Shown in pieces: positions 32,201 to 37,164 of a DNA stretch of 64,000 nucleotides. A program made the position numbers and the translations under genes. Source of the DNA: Endomychus coccineus. Taxonomy: Eukaryota; Arthropoda; Insecta; Coleoptera; Endomychidae. The notes beneath the pieces are model-generated. The model did not search any database and was not told where the DNA came from. It saw only the letters and a program-made list of their open reading frames with translations. Position 1 is the stretch's first letter; each line of letters starts with the position of its first letter. The stretch lies in assembly GCA_958510875.1 (NCBI GenBank), contig OY294067.1:57176039-57240038 (forward strand). The letters are read 5' to 3'.

Positions 32201-33409
32201 CAGATACTTCATAAATCCTTAACATTTCCTAATAATACTTTCTCACACATCAAACAACACCGCAAATTTTTCTGCAGTTTCTATTGCAGACGGATTTTAT
32301 ACATCATATAACACTACCTATAAACTAATAAATAAATCAATTTTGACAAAGATATCCAAAATATATCGAAATAACGTCGAACTCGAGACTATTTTTATTC
32401 ATAGTAATACATCCATCTCGAAGAGTACATATATCGGCGACGAATTGTAAAACAAGGCGACTAAACCAGGCAAAGAGCCGGAAAAGAAAGGAAAAGGACG
32501 TGTAGGGGTCAGAATCGAAAAATTGTTGTGGAATGCGATTCGTGGGGTTATCAGGATCATTCATAACACACAAAACCTCACCGGTCACCCCCCCTTCCCC
32601 GCCTTGAGGGGTCAGGAATGACAAAAACTTACCGATTTTCCACCTCCATAATCGATTAAAGTAAAGCTGACGTCAAAATCGTGATCAGCGACCCAAAAAA
32701 CCTCCTTGGTGGATTTAAAATCCCAAAAATAATATATGATGCCAAAATAATCTATAAGGGTGCAAAAATGAATAGTTTGATCGATTTTACACCCCCAGAA
32801 TTGATTACAAGTAAATCTGACGACAAAATCGTGATCAGCGACCCAAAGAACCTCTTTGGTTCATTTTAAATTCGAAGTTACCCTTTTCGGGGGTATTTCT
32901 GGCCCCCAAGGAGGCGGGAGGTTGACCGGTGAGGTCTTATGTGTTATTAATGATCCTGATAACCCCACGAATCGACTCCCACAACATTTTTCGATTCTGA
33001 CCTACATGTCTTTTTTTATTATAGCTGAACTCCCGGCTCATTGCCTGGATTGGATTAGTCTCTTCCTCAACGACTGGGCGAATTGGATAAATTTCAATTA
33101 TACGTGAAGAAAAGTAGGTATAATCCTGGTTTGTATAGTAAACTATTGCATGGATAACTTACCCCATAGTGCAGTCCTCCAATTTCCTATATAGTCAAAA
33201 GTGAGAAACGTGTATAATGCCCATAAATGAACTAGACTGATGAAGAAAACGTTAGTGAATTTGAGAGGCATTTCAAATGTTCCCCATAACGTTTCATAAC
33301 TATCACTAAGATCATCAATGTGAGAAGCTCCGTTTTGTTCTTCAGTCTTGTGGTTCAGGGCATTCGCTTTTTCGATGGAGACGGGCGGCATTTTGGATTC
33401 TGGCGGCAT
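10307..33409 (-). CDS. Acyl-CoA (delta-9 type) desaturase, five coding exons
   Basis: Membrane fatty-acyl-CoA desaturase of the endoplasmic reticulum. The family inserts a double bond into acyl-CoA using a di-iron centre held by three histidine boxes. Coding exons (minus strand): 33409-33163, 27905-27775, 15875-15670, 13822-13637 and 10589-10307. With GT/AG introns they sum to 1053 nt, giving 350 residues plus stop, normal for insect desaturases. Box I is HRFFTH (residues 99-104), box II HRVHH (136-140), box III HNYHH (277-281). The N-terminal ATG follows a TTTCAG acceptor at 33415, implying an upstream untranslated exon that I could not place. Introns are 5257, 11899, 1847 and 3047 bp and hold a LINE, a Polinton and further LINE relics. 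Box I is unusual in having FFT where many insect desaturases have LWA/LWS. No lesion is seen. Substrate and bond position cannot be read from sequence. Confidence 0.93.
10930..11760 (+). pseudogene. Two fused LINE reverse transcriptase fragments
   Basis: Sits in desaturase intron 4, antisense to it. From about 10960 to 11070 it reads VALDISKTFDRVWYPC and SYDLPPQLYRF, start of the palm domain of one LINE. At about 11071 it switches to a different copy, DAGKHVAALFFDLSKAKYF, which re-enters the same domain and continues in broken frames through a primer-grip-like region (near 11300) and FLGIYVDEY-like sequence near 11460. The double start of the same motif shows two independent 5'-truncated insertions joined end to end. 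Many stops. Confidence 0.7.
12500..13450 (+). pseudogene. LINE relic with expanded CT repeat
   Basis: From about 12530 the frame reads VVDGVPSDIIAIDAGVPHG and LAPTFFLIT, the VPQG/LAPTLF region of a Jockey/CR1-type reverse transcriptase, then decays. A 90-bp CT run interrupts it at 12880-12969. From about 13180 to 13440 a C-terminal tail resembles RWAIHPSPIDIFMVDARRKY and QTFKKSCNAYYLSP, the same tail as the LINE at 28500-31230. No intact reading frame. Confidence 0.7.
12880..12969. repeat. (CT)45 microsatellite
   Basis: Pure CT dinucleotide run of 90 bp in desaturase intron 4. It creates long but meaningless Ser/Leu and Arg/Glu open frames. Confidence 0.98.
13637..13822 (-). CDS. Desaturase coding exon 4
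   Basis: 186 nt between a TCACAG acceptor and a GTAAGT donor. It encodes the second membrane block and ends NITWSVNSAAHLWGMKPYD, a conserved signature before the last histidine box. It enters and leaves in phase 2. Confidence 0.92.
14906..15291. repeat. Insert bounded by TTAGG tracts, desaturase intron 3
   Basis: GTTAGGTTAGGTTAG at about 14907 and AGGTTAGGTTAGG ending about 15291 bound a ~385-bp GC-richer segment unlike the AT-rich intron around it. Overlapping open frames on the minus strand show no family resemblance. It is probably a transposed segment, but no target duplication could be identified. Confidence 0.4.
15670..15875 (-). CDS. Desaturase coding exon 3 (histidine box II)
   Basis: 206 nt between a TTACAG acceptor and a GTGAGT donor. 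It begins NSLLDWVRDHRVHHKFSETD and continues ADPHNSNRGFFFAHVGWLMM, the most conserved part of the family. It leaves in phase 2. Confidence 0.93.
16203..16208. repeat. Polinton target-site duplication, left
   Basis: TAGTCC abutting the first base of the left terminal inverted repeat; identical to 26022-26027. Six bases is the standard duplication for Polinton/Maverick integrases. Confidence 0.92.
16209..17125 (+). repeat. Polinton left terminal inverted repeat
   Basis: Begins AGTAGATATACTGGGCTAG and is matched in inverted orientation by the right end, with few mismatches, through the CRE-like TGACGTCA palindromes near 16840-16890 into the 20-bp tandem repeats near 17000-17125. Relative to the right repeat it lacks ~690 bp at about 16313, where GAGTATAC is followed almost directly by ACTCGACCGACTC. 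Confidence 0.88.
16990..17125 (+). repeat. 20-bp tandem array at inner edge of left repeat
   Basis: Six or seven units of CATTCAGACACGTGTTTCAA, each carrying the palindrome ACACGTGT. Related, more scrambled units lie inverted at 24500-24600, at the inner edge of the right repeat. Confidence 0.9.
17223..17230 (+). promoter_or_regulatory. TATA-like box before ATPase
   Basis: TATATAAA, 25 bp before the ATPase ATG. Similar boxes precede the DUF8207 (17978), penton (22111) and capsid (23076) genes. Confidence 0.4.
17248..17973 (+). CDS. Polinton genome-packaging ATPase (FtsK/HerA, A32-like)
   Basis: Predicted to pump element DNA into preformed capsids, as the A32/FtsK-HerA ATPases of adenovirus-like elements and large DNA viruses do. 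The 241-residue product has a Walker A motif GPSNCGKT (residues 54-61) and a Walker B strand SIIIFDD (125-131). The spacing and overall length fit Polinton packaging ATPases. It is the first gene after the left inverted repeat, in the same direction as the rest, and about 40 bp precede the next ATG. Uninterrupted, with both nucleotide-binding motifs intact. The stop is followed by alternating TA sequence that may be the promoter of the next gene. Confidence 0.92.
   Translation: MFQYDFDSPSGMMKIVKQKDSLSIMNLGSSNENVEQPQRHSSLLPNTLRTIICGPSNCGKTNVMLSLLLDANGLKFENVYIYSKSLHQPKYQLLKETLKKIEGLGYFPCTESDEVIDPTEARPNSIIIFDDVMFEKQEKIRAYFSRGRHNSIDSFYLCQSFAKCPKHGLRDNANCLIIFKQDELNLKHIFTDHISTDMSLEKFKEICSVCWKDKYGFLMINKDCDMNKGRYRKGFDSYIYI
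18016..19080 (+). CDS. DUF8207-type Polinton protein
   Basis: 354 residues, no enzymatic motif. The N-terminal ~90 residues are highly charged and likely helical (KEKQQLKKKIWELANVVRKK). The C-terminal part holds the recognisable block: GTTGLYNLIFYRD (about 197-209), then YVYWDDVNEIVDRLRLLVAS, then NEIISIIEELIEAGVIE near the end. That block matches what is called DUF8207, common in insect and other invertebrate proteins tied to Polinton/adintovirus-like elements. Role unknown; a virion or assembly function is a guess from its place between the ATPase and the fibre-like gene. The frame overlaps the next gene by 17 bp, suggesting one shared transcript. No lesions. Confidence 0.82.
   Translation: MDVGVSNTLKEKQQLKKKIWELANVVRKKYMAVKLGKAENDEILDNMFRNVSKPLEEIAKNAEIIKQNSLVKPKSIVSTATQMETIPIPNIVTEGEEFVYNPQNTEEDVFTLEPTIDQIREEFRKHKKDNAEATEEFLQQYPTLARYYLEGFLLDDDVKKYDDRMGLQYNSTLDKWFMGNQPIEIDSESNIIIKGTPFKGTTGLYNLIFYRDVLPDTYTVEDGKNYSQMMEMTSAHRRNNDPADRIRNIVKYKNVLKPLINSMKRPRAKTYTGSAYIKNDMLEYNEKHIEYVYWDDVNEIVDRLRLLVASSHAGNHNHHNEIISIIEELIEAGVIEQKPGVRQIHLSYKDGFNG
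19064..19717 (+). CDS. Fibre- or spike-like coiled-coil protein
   Basis: 217 residues starting inside the end of the DUF8207 gene; a second ATG three codons in is equally plausible. Near residues 40-65 it has RRLCNVKSPNDDGDVANKVY, a pattern common in trimeric tail-fibre and spike proteins of phages and other viruses, where it starts a helical shaft. The following ~110 residues show regular hydrophobic spacing typical of coiled coil (for example RLNDITSKVEALERRMTSVE), then a basic serine-rich tail (KKRPSSSTTTKQGSVKR). Inference: a homotrimeric fibre or spike that may mediate particle attachment. There is no signal peptide or membrane segment. Intact. The identification rests on one motif and architecture. 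Confidence 0.65.
   Translation: MVSMDKFGRASSSMWIYDTNVFNNNFKQVHGQGLFLTSDGSYDMENRRLCNVKSPNDDGDVANKVYVDKLTHKLNLKTETSLKDTFNVRVDNLIKDINKDLDEHNLTNDKVILNIDKHLMDIQNKYNGMGIYIKSEYKTISDSVRENRNELKEINNTFNSVNMRLNDITSKVEALERRMTSVEPSKKRPSSSTTTKQGSVKRISPNPVNIPKKLILH
19735..20658 (+). CDS. Polinton integrase (RVE family) with chromodomain
   Basis: Retroviral-type DDE integrase, expected to insert the linear element and generate the 6-bp duplication. In 307 residues, the catalytic triad is visible as D35 (WQMDL), D97 (SDQGKEF) and E131 (AAIAERVIRTLK), with 33 residues between D97 and E131. The C-terminal ~37 residues form a chromodomain (VYLVEKILRKRRGQQYVKWL, then NSWINNSDL), which in related integrases guides insertion to marked chromatin. 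I see no N-terminal HHCC zinc finger; the protein opens with a short basic region. All catalytic residues are present, so it could be active. An ATTAATAAA-type polyadenylation signal lies near 20850. Confidence 0.93.
   Translation: MSREQVVHELHKPSRKNFKRRRTIIKGLDDLWQMDLAEMGNYARENRGFKYILIMIDCFSKFLWTRPLKTKSAEEVRKAVSSILLEGHRKPRNLQSDQGKEFFNKHFNDLMKKHNINHYNTYSVKKAAIAERVIRTLKESLYKHFSLSGKYKWLDILEETTEKYNKRKHSTINMAPIKVTKQIESEILKRSYSHIKLALPHKYNVGDVVRISKAKHIFEKGFTPNWSTELSKIIKVKITNPVTYLLEDMTNAPISGCFYEEELQKTKQPDVYLVEKILRKRRGQQYVKWLGLDNNHNSWINNSDLVQ
20939..21721 (+). CDS. Minor virion protein with parvovirus-type PLA2 domain
   Basis: 260 residues. The N-terminal domain has the calcium loop YQFCGPGT (26-33) and the catalytic dyad in CRQHDISY (H56, D57), the layout of the secreted-PLA2-like domain of parvovirus VP1, which opens endosomal membranes during entry. 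Related domains occur in Polinton and adintovirus virion proteins. A long basic region follows, then a hydrophobic Gly/Ala-rich segment (GGFLPFLIPLFAGLSAAGAL, about 178-197) and a tail with two GLYLKKY-type repeats. The second half resembles membrane-active or core minor capsid proteins (pVI/pX-like) of this lineage; that comparison is by general features only. Domain residues are intact. The stop codon overlaps the open reading preceding the protease. Confidence 0.85.
   Translation: MEAYVGEGVLNTLINKLPFELHIPGYQFCGPGTKLEERLRRGDSGINPLDKACRQHDISYLRNASLEGRHEADKILENAAWQRVKSKDTKFGERIAAFGVNKIMKAKRKLGMGMRKKVGFGSAIVDGVRKVMKNKFDSSNLKKTSQTALKVARKQFKKAGGRKNVRLPRVIPIPKTGGFLPFLIPLFAGLSAAGALAGGGAGIAKAVNDSKAARKTLEETERHNKTMEAIALGKQGSGLYLKKYRKGLGLYLNKHPKNCQ
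21700..22093 (+). pseudogene. Adenain-type cysteine protease, frameshifted
   Basis: Maturation protease of the adenovirus C5 type, which cleaves capsid precursors during assembly. Frame 1 (21700-21991) carries LRKLAKTLKIPHFRGVFMRD, the active-site His in GTHWVGF and the Asp in YYDSFGN. At a run of seven cytosines (21954-21960) the reading must change frame; the second frame continues to 22093 with the catalytic Cys in TYNCGQLCLDFL. The gene is thus split by a single-base length change in a homopolymer, between the Asp and the Cys. It also lacks an upstream ATG: the first in-frame Met is at 21805, after conserved sequence, and a stop lies at 21697. It may be a recent lesion, an assembly error, or programmed slippage. 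All triad residues are otherwise present. Confidence 0.85.
22111..22118 (+). promoter_or_regulatory. TATA-like box before penton gene
   Basis: TATAAATA, 34 bp upstream of the penton-like gene ATG at 22145. Confidence 0.45.
22145..22888 (+). CDS. Polinton minor capsid (penton-like) protein
   Basis: 247 residues from ATG at 22145; the frame is open a little further upstream, but there only to a TTG, and the first Met is followed directly by the expected SQTFTITGKSS start. It is the vertex protein in Polinton particles, a single jelly roll that forms pentamers. Visible features fit: beta-rich sequence throughout, HPPIELDPHSYYSIALVGL near the N-terminus, and a hydrophobic SFDNITLNILDQNWKPVNF strand pair near the C-terminus. 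It lies between protease and capsid, the usual order in this lineage. No lesions. Assignment rests on position, length and the N-terminal pattern. Confidence 0.8.
   Translation: MSQTFTITGKSSRLSVDFHPPIELDPHSYYSIALVGLHRYNSIPNIEEGFNKFYYKNVKGEEEVVTIPTGSYELTDIEDFIQSAVCGIGVKQEERDRKLSIKSNNNTLHTELKSDFEVNFIPKDSISELLVFSEKKLTSRELHVSDRPINIIKVQTIRVECNLTAGAYYNNKIAHTIYEFSPLVPPGFSIDIEPKNLIYLPVISKTSFDNITLNILDQNWKPVNFRGEEIIIRLELKKIVRDYTSQQ
22969..23148 (+). CDS. Small basic protein overlapping the capsid start
   Basis: 59 codons from ATG at 22969 to TGA at 23146-23148, in a different frame from the capsid gene and overlapping its first 44 bp. The product is Ser/Lys/Arg-rich and ends with a short hydrophobic helix-like LENINFLKFLGYNV. 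Small ORFs with a similar N-F-L-x-x-L-G ending occur beside capsid genes in other insect Polintons as I recall, but this is weak. Function unknown. Confidence 0.45.
   Translation: MGLDFRNKRHPHSGHQSLSTTSSKEKVATAALSLENINFLKFLGYNVRKTSNIQRAKLH
23076..23082 (+). promoter_or_regulatory. TATA-like box before major capsid gene
   Basis: TATAAAT, 29 bp upstream of the capsid ATG at 23105. Confidence 0.4.
23105..24307 (+). CDS. Polinton major capsid protein (double jelly roll)
   Basis: 400 residues from ATG at 23105; an in-frame TTG three codons upstream is not a likely start. Expected to form the hexon-like trimers of an icosahedral shell, the adenovirus/PRD1-type double jelly roll of Polintons. The N-terminus (MSEKLQIFNEPNFIEDIIRE) and a strand region YISYELNGKGIDKVRDPG about 85 residues in are characteristic. 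It also has a central basic spacer and a second beta-rich half with the segment ECYPYEAMKLNFTDQQYMEA. The length is a little short of many members but covers both halves. No frame breaks. It is the last gene before the right inverted repeat; a canonical AATAAA lies at 24379. Confidence 0.88.
   Translation: MSEKLQIFNEPNFIEDIIREETHTYYPHTTSFGNSDEVEILINQQDVLVDLASSALFIEAEFQPEASGDGECKLTNNFGAFLFEYISYELNGKGIDKVRDPGIVSTIRAYLTYSKHESIPLAISGWSFKDALSSVYNNKINLWIPLNFLLGLFIDYNKVLSGKHKLRLIRSRTDNNCYTNSTGTKRAKINVKTIALKVRHVFPSDQVKSQMLENLSAEKPILIPFRSWDLHENPLMKESTRDIWAVKTSMNLERPRYVILAFQTDRKNNPVKHSAYFDNINLLNVKLYLNSECYPYEAMKLNFTDQQYMEAYQMYYDFQKSFSNKIISEPMLDYIAFKNRAIFVIDCSKQNDAIKSSTVDVKLEMESFLNFPKNTRAYCIIINDRIMEYSPITGSVRSLV
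24379..24384 (+). terminator. Polyadenylation signal after capsid gene
   Basis: AATAAA 72 bp past the capsid stop, before the right inverted repeat; probably ends the plus-strand transcripts. Confidence 0.5.
24490..26021 (-). repeat. Polinton right terminal inverted repeat
   Basis: Inverted counterpart of 16209-17125, ending CTAGCCCAGTATATCTACT. It is about 600 bp longer than the left copy because of tandem arrays at 25250-25925. The inner edge holds ACACGTGTCTGAA-type repeats. Confidence 0.88.
25250..25925 (+). repeat. Tandem arrays unique to the right Polinton end
   Basis: Three consecutive arrays. First come about seven units of ~60 bp (to about 25670), each with CGAAGCAATCTGTACCTTAG and the perfect palindrome TGACAGCTGTCA. 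Then come about six units of ~33 bp built on CATGACAGTTGGACCTTATG (to about 25840). Last are two units around GACACACTTTTTGCAC and CACCCTGTATACTCTT (25860-25935). Confidence 0.85.
26022..26027. repeat. Polinton target-site duplication, right
   Basis: TAGTCC, identical to 16203-16208. Joining the flanks through one copy gives continuous intronic sequence. Confidence 0.92.
26028..27774. other. Desaturase intron 2, remainder
   Basis: AT-rich intronic DNA with a GC-rich stretch near 26055-26130. Open frames near 27175-27490 resemble no family I know. No gene supported. Confidence 0.4.
27775..27905 (-). CDS. Desaturase coding exon 2 (histidine box I)
   Basis: 131 nt between a TTACAG acceptor and a GTAAAT donor. 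It reads WIGFVGGFGVTGGAHRFFTH, then RCYKAKVPLRIILMLCYCVAGQ, with the HX4H box at the end of the first part. It joins exon 1 in phase 1 and leaves in phase 0. Confidence 0.9.
28500..31230 (-). pseudogene. Near full-length LINE relic, endonuclease plus reverse transcriptase
   Basis: Non-LTR retrotransposon of the Jockey/CR1 group in desaturase intron 1, in the same direction as the gene. Reading the minus strand from 31200: endonuclease start LKIDFCNIRGL, catalytic-region IIIMGDFNIHNTVW (about 30790), a long open segment at 30461-30201, then reverse transcriptase at 29583-29158 with SKAFGRRWHQSLLGKLPSYG, a CIPQGPI (VPQGS) box and FTYDCTLH where FADDCTLH would be expected. The C-terminal tail LEHRRKMVDLSLFYKYLHGR lies at 28812-28525. 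Frames shift several times and the YADD-type catalytic pair is lost, so it is dead. A GA run has expanded inside the coding region. Confidence 0.82.
29191..29226. repeat. (CT/GA)18 microsatellite in LINE coding sequence
   Basis: 36 bp of CT (GA on the coding strand), giving an Arg-Glu repeat just after the reverse-transcriptase palm. The flanks match the LINE copy at 46660, where the same place reads AAAAGACAGAGACAGG without expansion. Confidence 0.95.
31231..32449. other. AT-rich intron 1 sequence
   Basis: No gene, repeat family or RNA recognised. Confidence 0.4.
32450..33065. mobile_element. Fold-back element, family B
   Basis: Arms at about 32450-32600 and 32905-33065 are inverted copies sharing GTGGGGTTATCAGGATCATT and ACCTCACCGGTCA. 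The centre carries two direct copies of ATCGTGATCAGCGACCCAAA (about 32680 and 32830), the word that marks family A as well. No gene. Ends are approximate. Confidence 0.6.
33163..33409 (-). CDS. Desaturase coding exon 1
   Basis: Residues 1 to 82 plus one base of codon 83. It starts MPPESKMPPVSIEKAN and ends in the first membrane segment, DYIGNWRTALW. The donor is G|GTAAGT at 33162-33157. An open frame continues upstream to 33433, but the TTTCAG acceptor ending at 33415 makes the ATG at 33409 the better start; a second ATG six codons in (MPPVS) is also possible. Confidence 0.85.
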
Positions 33410-33783
33410 TTTGGCTGAAATGAAGAATTTCATATATTGCTCACAATTCGACTAGACACAGAAGAAATCAATTCACTCCTGATTTGATGATTTTATTGTT
33501 AAACAACAGTTCATCAGTTTGACACGTTTGAAGTGAATGAAGGATAAGCTTGAAAACCAATGTGCTAACAAAACAAAAAGTTCCCTGATTATTTCGCATC
33601 AGGACAGTATAATTGGATGGTGATCTTCAGCCGAACTGTAAAGCAAAATAAACTAAAGCAAACGGGGATATGATTTTGAGATAGGAAAACAAAATATTAT
33701 CACATATAGTAACTTATTATGTAGAATTTCAAATATAATTCTGATTTTCCCAATTGTTACAATTGCTGCTCTACCGTCCTAAG

Positions 33784-34062
33784 GATGAACGCCGTATGTT
33801 CCAAAATTTCGTAATTTGAGTTATTGGTGCCGGAGACTTTTTTTTACTCAGACTTAGATATCTGCCAAACATGAAAGCCGTATCTGTTCAGGAACTATAT
33901 GAAGCCATTGACAAAAAACCTGCCGTATGTCTCAATTAGCAATTCGTGCCAAATAAGAACGCGGTATCTGAGCTCTACCAACAAAGAACGCGGTAAAAAT
34001 AGGGTCTGTATGCGAACTTACCGCGTTCATCCTAAGAACGTGGATTATACCGCGTTTTTTCC
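33784..34062. repeat. Left subterminal GCGGTAT/ATACCGC motif cluster
   Basis: Copies near 33787 (AACGCCGTATG), 33873, 33920, 33958 (AACGCGGTATC), 33987 (AACGCGGTAAA), 34020 (inverted TTACCGCGTT) and 34049. They are irregularly spaced and in both orientations, matching the cluster at 37165-37480. Confidence 0.65.
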
Positions 34063-34758
34063 TGGGATCGGCGCGGTGCAACAGCGTTGTTTTTGCAGGT
34101 TCAAACGCGCTTTGATTTCTCCCACAAATAAGATGCAACTAAGACGTAATAATAATAATTTCAGTTCCTTTTGCTGTGTGTTAGTTGTTATTGTGAAAGA
34201 AATATATACGTTTTATGGTAAGTACTTTTCAATATCATGTAGTTTATAGTAAGTATAATCTGATAAAAACAAAGTGGTTATATCCGAAATGACCGAAATG
34301 TATTCAAATAATAATTTATTGTGATCAACTAACTTACAGGCATACAAAATATAAATGCATTCATATCGTGGGCCTGGGGCGTGATTTGCATCGTGTAAAA
34401 TAAGTCTGGAAATTGGTAAATTATAATTTTTGGTAAAATTATTATTTTATACCTGGTGTCCGATATAGAGTGGAGAAATATAAATTTGGTAAAATGACAA
34501 AAATGCCGCCAATCGAATACGAATATTATAGACCTTCTAGATTGTAGCAAAGGGAATTAGCGGCAGTTCAAAAATGTAAAAACCCAATGTGGCGGCAGTA
34601 AGAAATAACAAAGTTGATACTGAATATTAAATAGGATGATCAGGCACACTTTTCATGTGTATCCGGTTTACGAAAAAATGCACTAAACTTTCATACTTTA
34701 TAATCATAAATTGCGAAGCGGTTAAATGAAGACAATTAAAATAATTTTATTTCAGAAA

Positions 34759-35496
34759 ATGAGTCACAGAACTAGGACCAATTTGATACTTGCATTGGCA
34801 ACTAAAAAGCCTTTAGAGCCACCGCCTGAGGATTACGAAACAGTTTTGACACCTTTATTACCAGTGCCCATGACAGGTGTTAGTTGTTGCTGGGATATAC
34901 AACCAAAACAGTCATCACTTTCAGATAACATATTTCCAAGCAGCCTAATCCCAAATAATACCTTGATGGAATTAAATCCCATGAGTACATATCAGCCAAA
35001 TTTTCCTTTACTTAATTTACAAAATTGTCCCGGAAATACTTCAGATTCACCAGAACTACCTGTGCAACCGGCAGCTCCAACAGACCTATTTATACCTTTG
35101 GAATCATCCTGTACAATTTCTGCAGGTGGCAACGTTTCCTACGCTACAGTTCGAACCCAAACTGATCAAAATGTGTCTATGGAAATAGAGAATTATTTTG
35201 AAGTGAGAGATGATATTTCCCCGAATACCGATAGTGATAATAATGATTTTAATCAAACAGGAAATTGTGCCGAGCGACAAACATTTGAATTTAACGAAAT
35301 AAATAATATTACTAATGTTCAAGAAAGGGATGAAAGCAGTGATTATGAGGATAACATACCACTTTCCAATTTGATTGCAGCAGAAAAAGTAAAAGGTAGT
35401 GGCGAAAAAAGCTATACAAAAAAGGGTACTATTAGAAAAAGGAAAAGAGCAAGAAATACCGAACAATTAAATGAAGAGAATACTAAGTTCTTGTGA
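34759..35496 (+). CDS. Upstream ORF of the DUF7869-like element
   Basis: About 245 residues from the ATG at 34759, which directly follows a TTTATTTCAG acceptor; the open frame's earlier ATG at 34726 would lie in the intron. The product is acidic and Ser/Asn/Pro-rich with low-complexity stretches (DDISPNTDSDNNDFNQ) and ends in a basic KKGTIRKRKRARN that may be a nuclear localisation signal. No catalytic motif. It overlaps the next ORF by 26 bp in another frame. It may be the N-terminal half of one protein whose frame has been broken or is joined by a very short intron, or a separate accessory protein. Confidence 0.5.
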   Translation: MSHRTRTNLILALATKKPLEPPPEDYETVLTPLLPVPMTGVSCCWDIQPKQSSLSDNIFPSSLIPNNTLMELNPMSTYQPNFPLLNLQNCPGNTSDSPELPVQPAAPTDLFIPLESSCTISAGGNVSYATVRTQTDQNVSMEIENYFEVRDDISPNTDSDNNDFNQTGNCAERQTFEFNEINNITNVQERDESSDYEDNIPLSNLIAAEKVKGSGEKSYTKKGTIRKRKRARNTEQLNEENTKFL

Positions 35497-36976
35497 CCGC
35501 TTGACAGTAAAAAAACGTCGTCATTGTGAAGACGATCCTAGAAAACAAAATACTTTTAGATATTACTTAAAAACAGAAAATGATGAGCGAAGAGAGACAT
35601 GTAAAGTATTTTTTCTAACAACGCTAGGATATCACAAAAATAATGACAGGATTGTTCATGACACACTTTCCAAAACTCCTAAAGGTCAACTTCAACCACT
35701 TCCAAATATGCGCGGAAAGGCTAAGAATAGATACAAAATAGATGATACGATCATCAATGACCATATAGAATCATTCAACCCATGTATTTCGCATTATAGG
35801 CGTGAACATGCTCCCAATCGCAGGTACCTTCCGAGTGACATATCGATTTCTAGTATGCATGAAGATTTTGTATCCAAACATCCAGATCTAAAAGTGTCAT
35901 ATGAAGCTTATAGAGTAAAAGTAAAAGCAAAAAATATTTCATTTGCAAAATTAGGCAACGAGGAATGTGAAATATGCGAGGAAGCTAAACTGCATGAACA
36001 CAAACAAGATAATTTGCAGGAAGATTGTGAAATATGTGTCAAATGGAAAAGACATATCGAACATGCGGATAAATCAAGAAAACTGTATCAAGAACAAGCA
36101 CGATCCAGTTTTAGTGCAGGTACTATCTGTGTTTCGGTAGATCTTCAGAAAATAATAATGCTTCCTAGAATCGACACTTTCAAGAAAATTATATTCGTAC
36201 AAAGATTAACCACATATCACGAGAGCTTCGTTCCACTAGGGAAAAACTCGAATTTACCACCGTTTGCAGTTGTTTGGAACGAATCTATAAGCGGGCGTAA
36301 CAAGGAAGACATAATAAGCACATTTTATGCCTTCTTATTAAGTCAAAGAGATGCAAATCGTATTATCTTTTGGCTGGATAATTGTTCCAGCCAAAATAAA
36401 AACTGGTGCTTTCTAACATTTTTAGTAAGGATTGTCAATTCAAATGAAATTGCAGCTCAGGAACTCATAGTATATTATTTCGAACCTGGCCATACGTTTA
36501 TGTCGGCTGACAGTTTTCACCACCAGGTCGAGCTGTCATTGAAGAGGCAGGGCAAAACCTACGATTTTGATGACTTTGTTCAAGCTGTTGGCACATCTAG
36601 AAAATCAAAAATCGACGTAAAGTCCATGACTCATAAGGACTTCTACTTATGGAAAGATTTTAAATCTCAAACCAAACTCAACAAAGATTTAAATCACCCG
36701 CGCCTGTCAAATATTGTGCAAATAAAAGCCAGTCGGGGAAATTATATTGTTCAGTACAAAACCTCGTTGAATGAGGATGAAGATTTCAAAAACTTAGAGT
36801 TTCTATGCAAAAAGGCCATGAAAAAATCCGGACCTCTGTTAGCACCGGTTACTTCTTGTGCCAAACCTTGTGGTTTCTCACAGTCCAAGAAAACAAAGTT
36901 GCTCAAAGCGCTCGATGGTATCATTCCAGAGAACCGGAAAAAATTTTGGGTTAATCTTCCAGAGTGTGATGATTGA
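35471..36976 (+). CDS. DUF7869-like, transposase-like protein
   Basis: 501 residues. A basic N-terminus with CKVFFLTTLGYHKNN and RYLPSDISISSMHEDF is followed by two paired CEIC motifs (about residues 160-195), likely a zinc-binding unit. A putative RNase H-like catalytic core comes next: an Asp in TICVSVDLQKI, an Asp in IIFWLDNCSSQNKNW, and a later acidic/His stretch FEPGHTFMSADSFHHQVE. This matches the uncharacterised DUF7869 proteins abundant in insect genomes. Inference: it is the transposase of the element at 33768-37495. It is uninterrupted over its length, so the copy may be young. The start could be earlier if it is fused to the upstream ORF. Confidence 0.68.
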   Translation: MKRILSSCDRLTVKKRRHCEDDPRKQNTFRYYLKTENDERRETCKVFFLTTLGYHKNNDRIVHDTLSKTPKGQLQPLPNMRGKAKNRYKIDDTIINDHIESFNPCISHYRREHAPNRRYLPSDISISSMHEDFVSKHPDLKVSYEAYRVKVKAKNISFAKLGNEECEICEEAKLHEHKQDNLQEDCEICVKWKRHIEHADKSRKLYQEQARSSFSAGTICVSVDLQKIIMLPRIDTFKKIIFVQRLTTYHESFVPLGKNSNLPPFAVVWNESISGRNKEDIISTFYAFLLSQRDANRIIFWLDNCSSQNKNWCFLTFLVRIVNSNEIAAQELIVYYFEPGHTFMSADSFHHQVELSLKRQGKTYDFDDFVQAVGTSRKSKIDVKSMTHKDFYLWKDFKSQTKLNKDLNHPRLSNIVQIKASRGNYIVQYKTSLNEDEDFKNLEFLCKKAMKKSGPLLAPVTSCAKPCGFSQSKKTKLLKALDGIIPENRKKFWVNLPECDD

Positions 36977-37164
36977 ACTTAAGTTTGATTTACTTTTATA
37001 TTAATAAATAATGTCTACTTATTTCTGTGTAAATGTATATCTTAATAACACGTTTTGTTCTAAATGCTAGTCATTTTTTTTTCTAGAAATATTTTATACA
37101 AATATTAAATTTTGCTCTGGAATGAAGAAATTCATTATTATTTTTATCATTAAATAAGGTTTTA

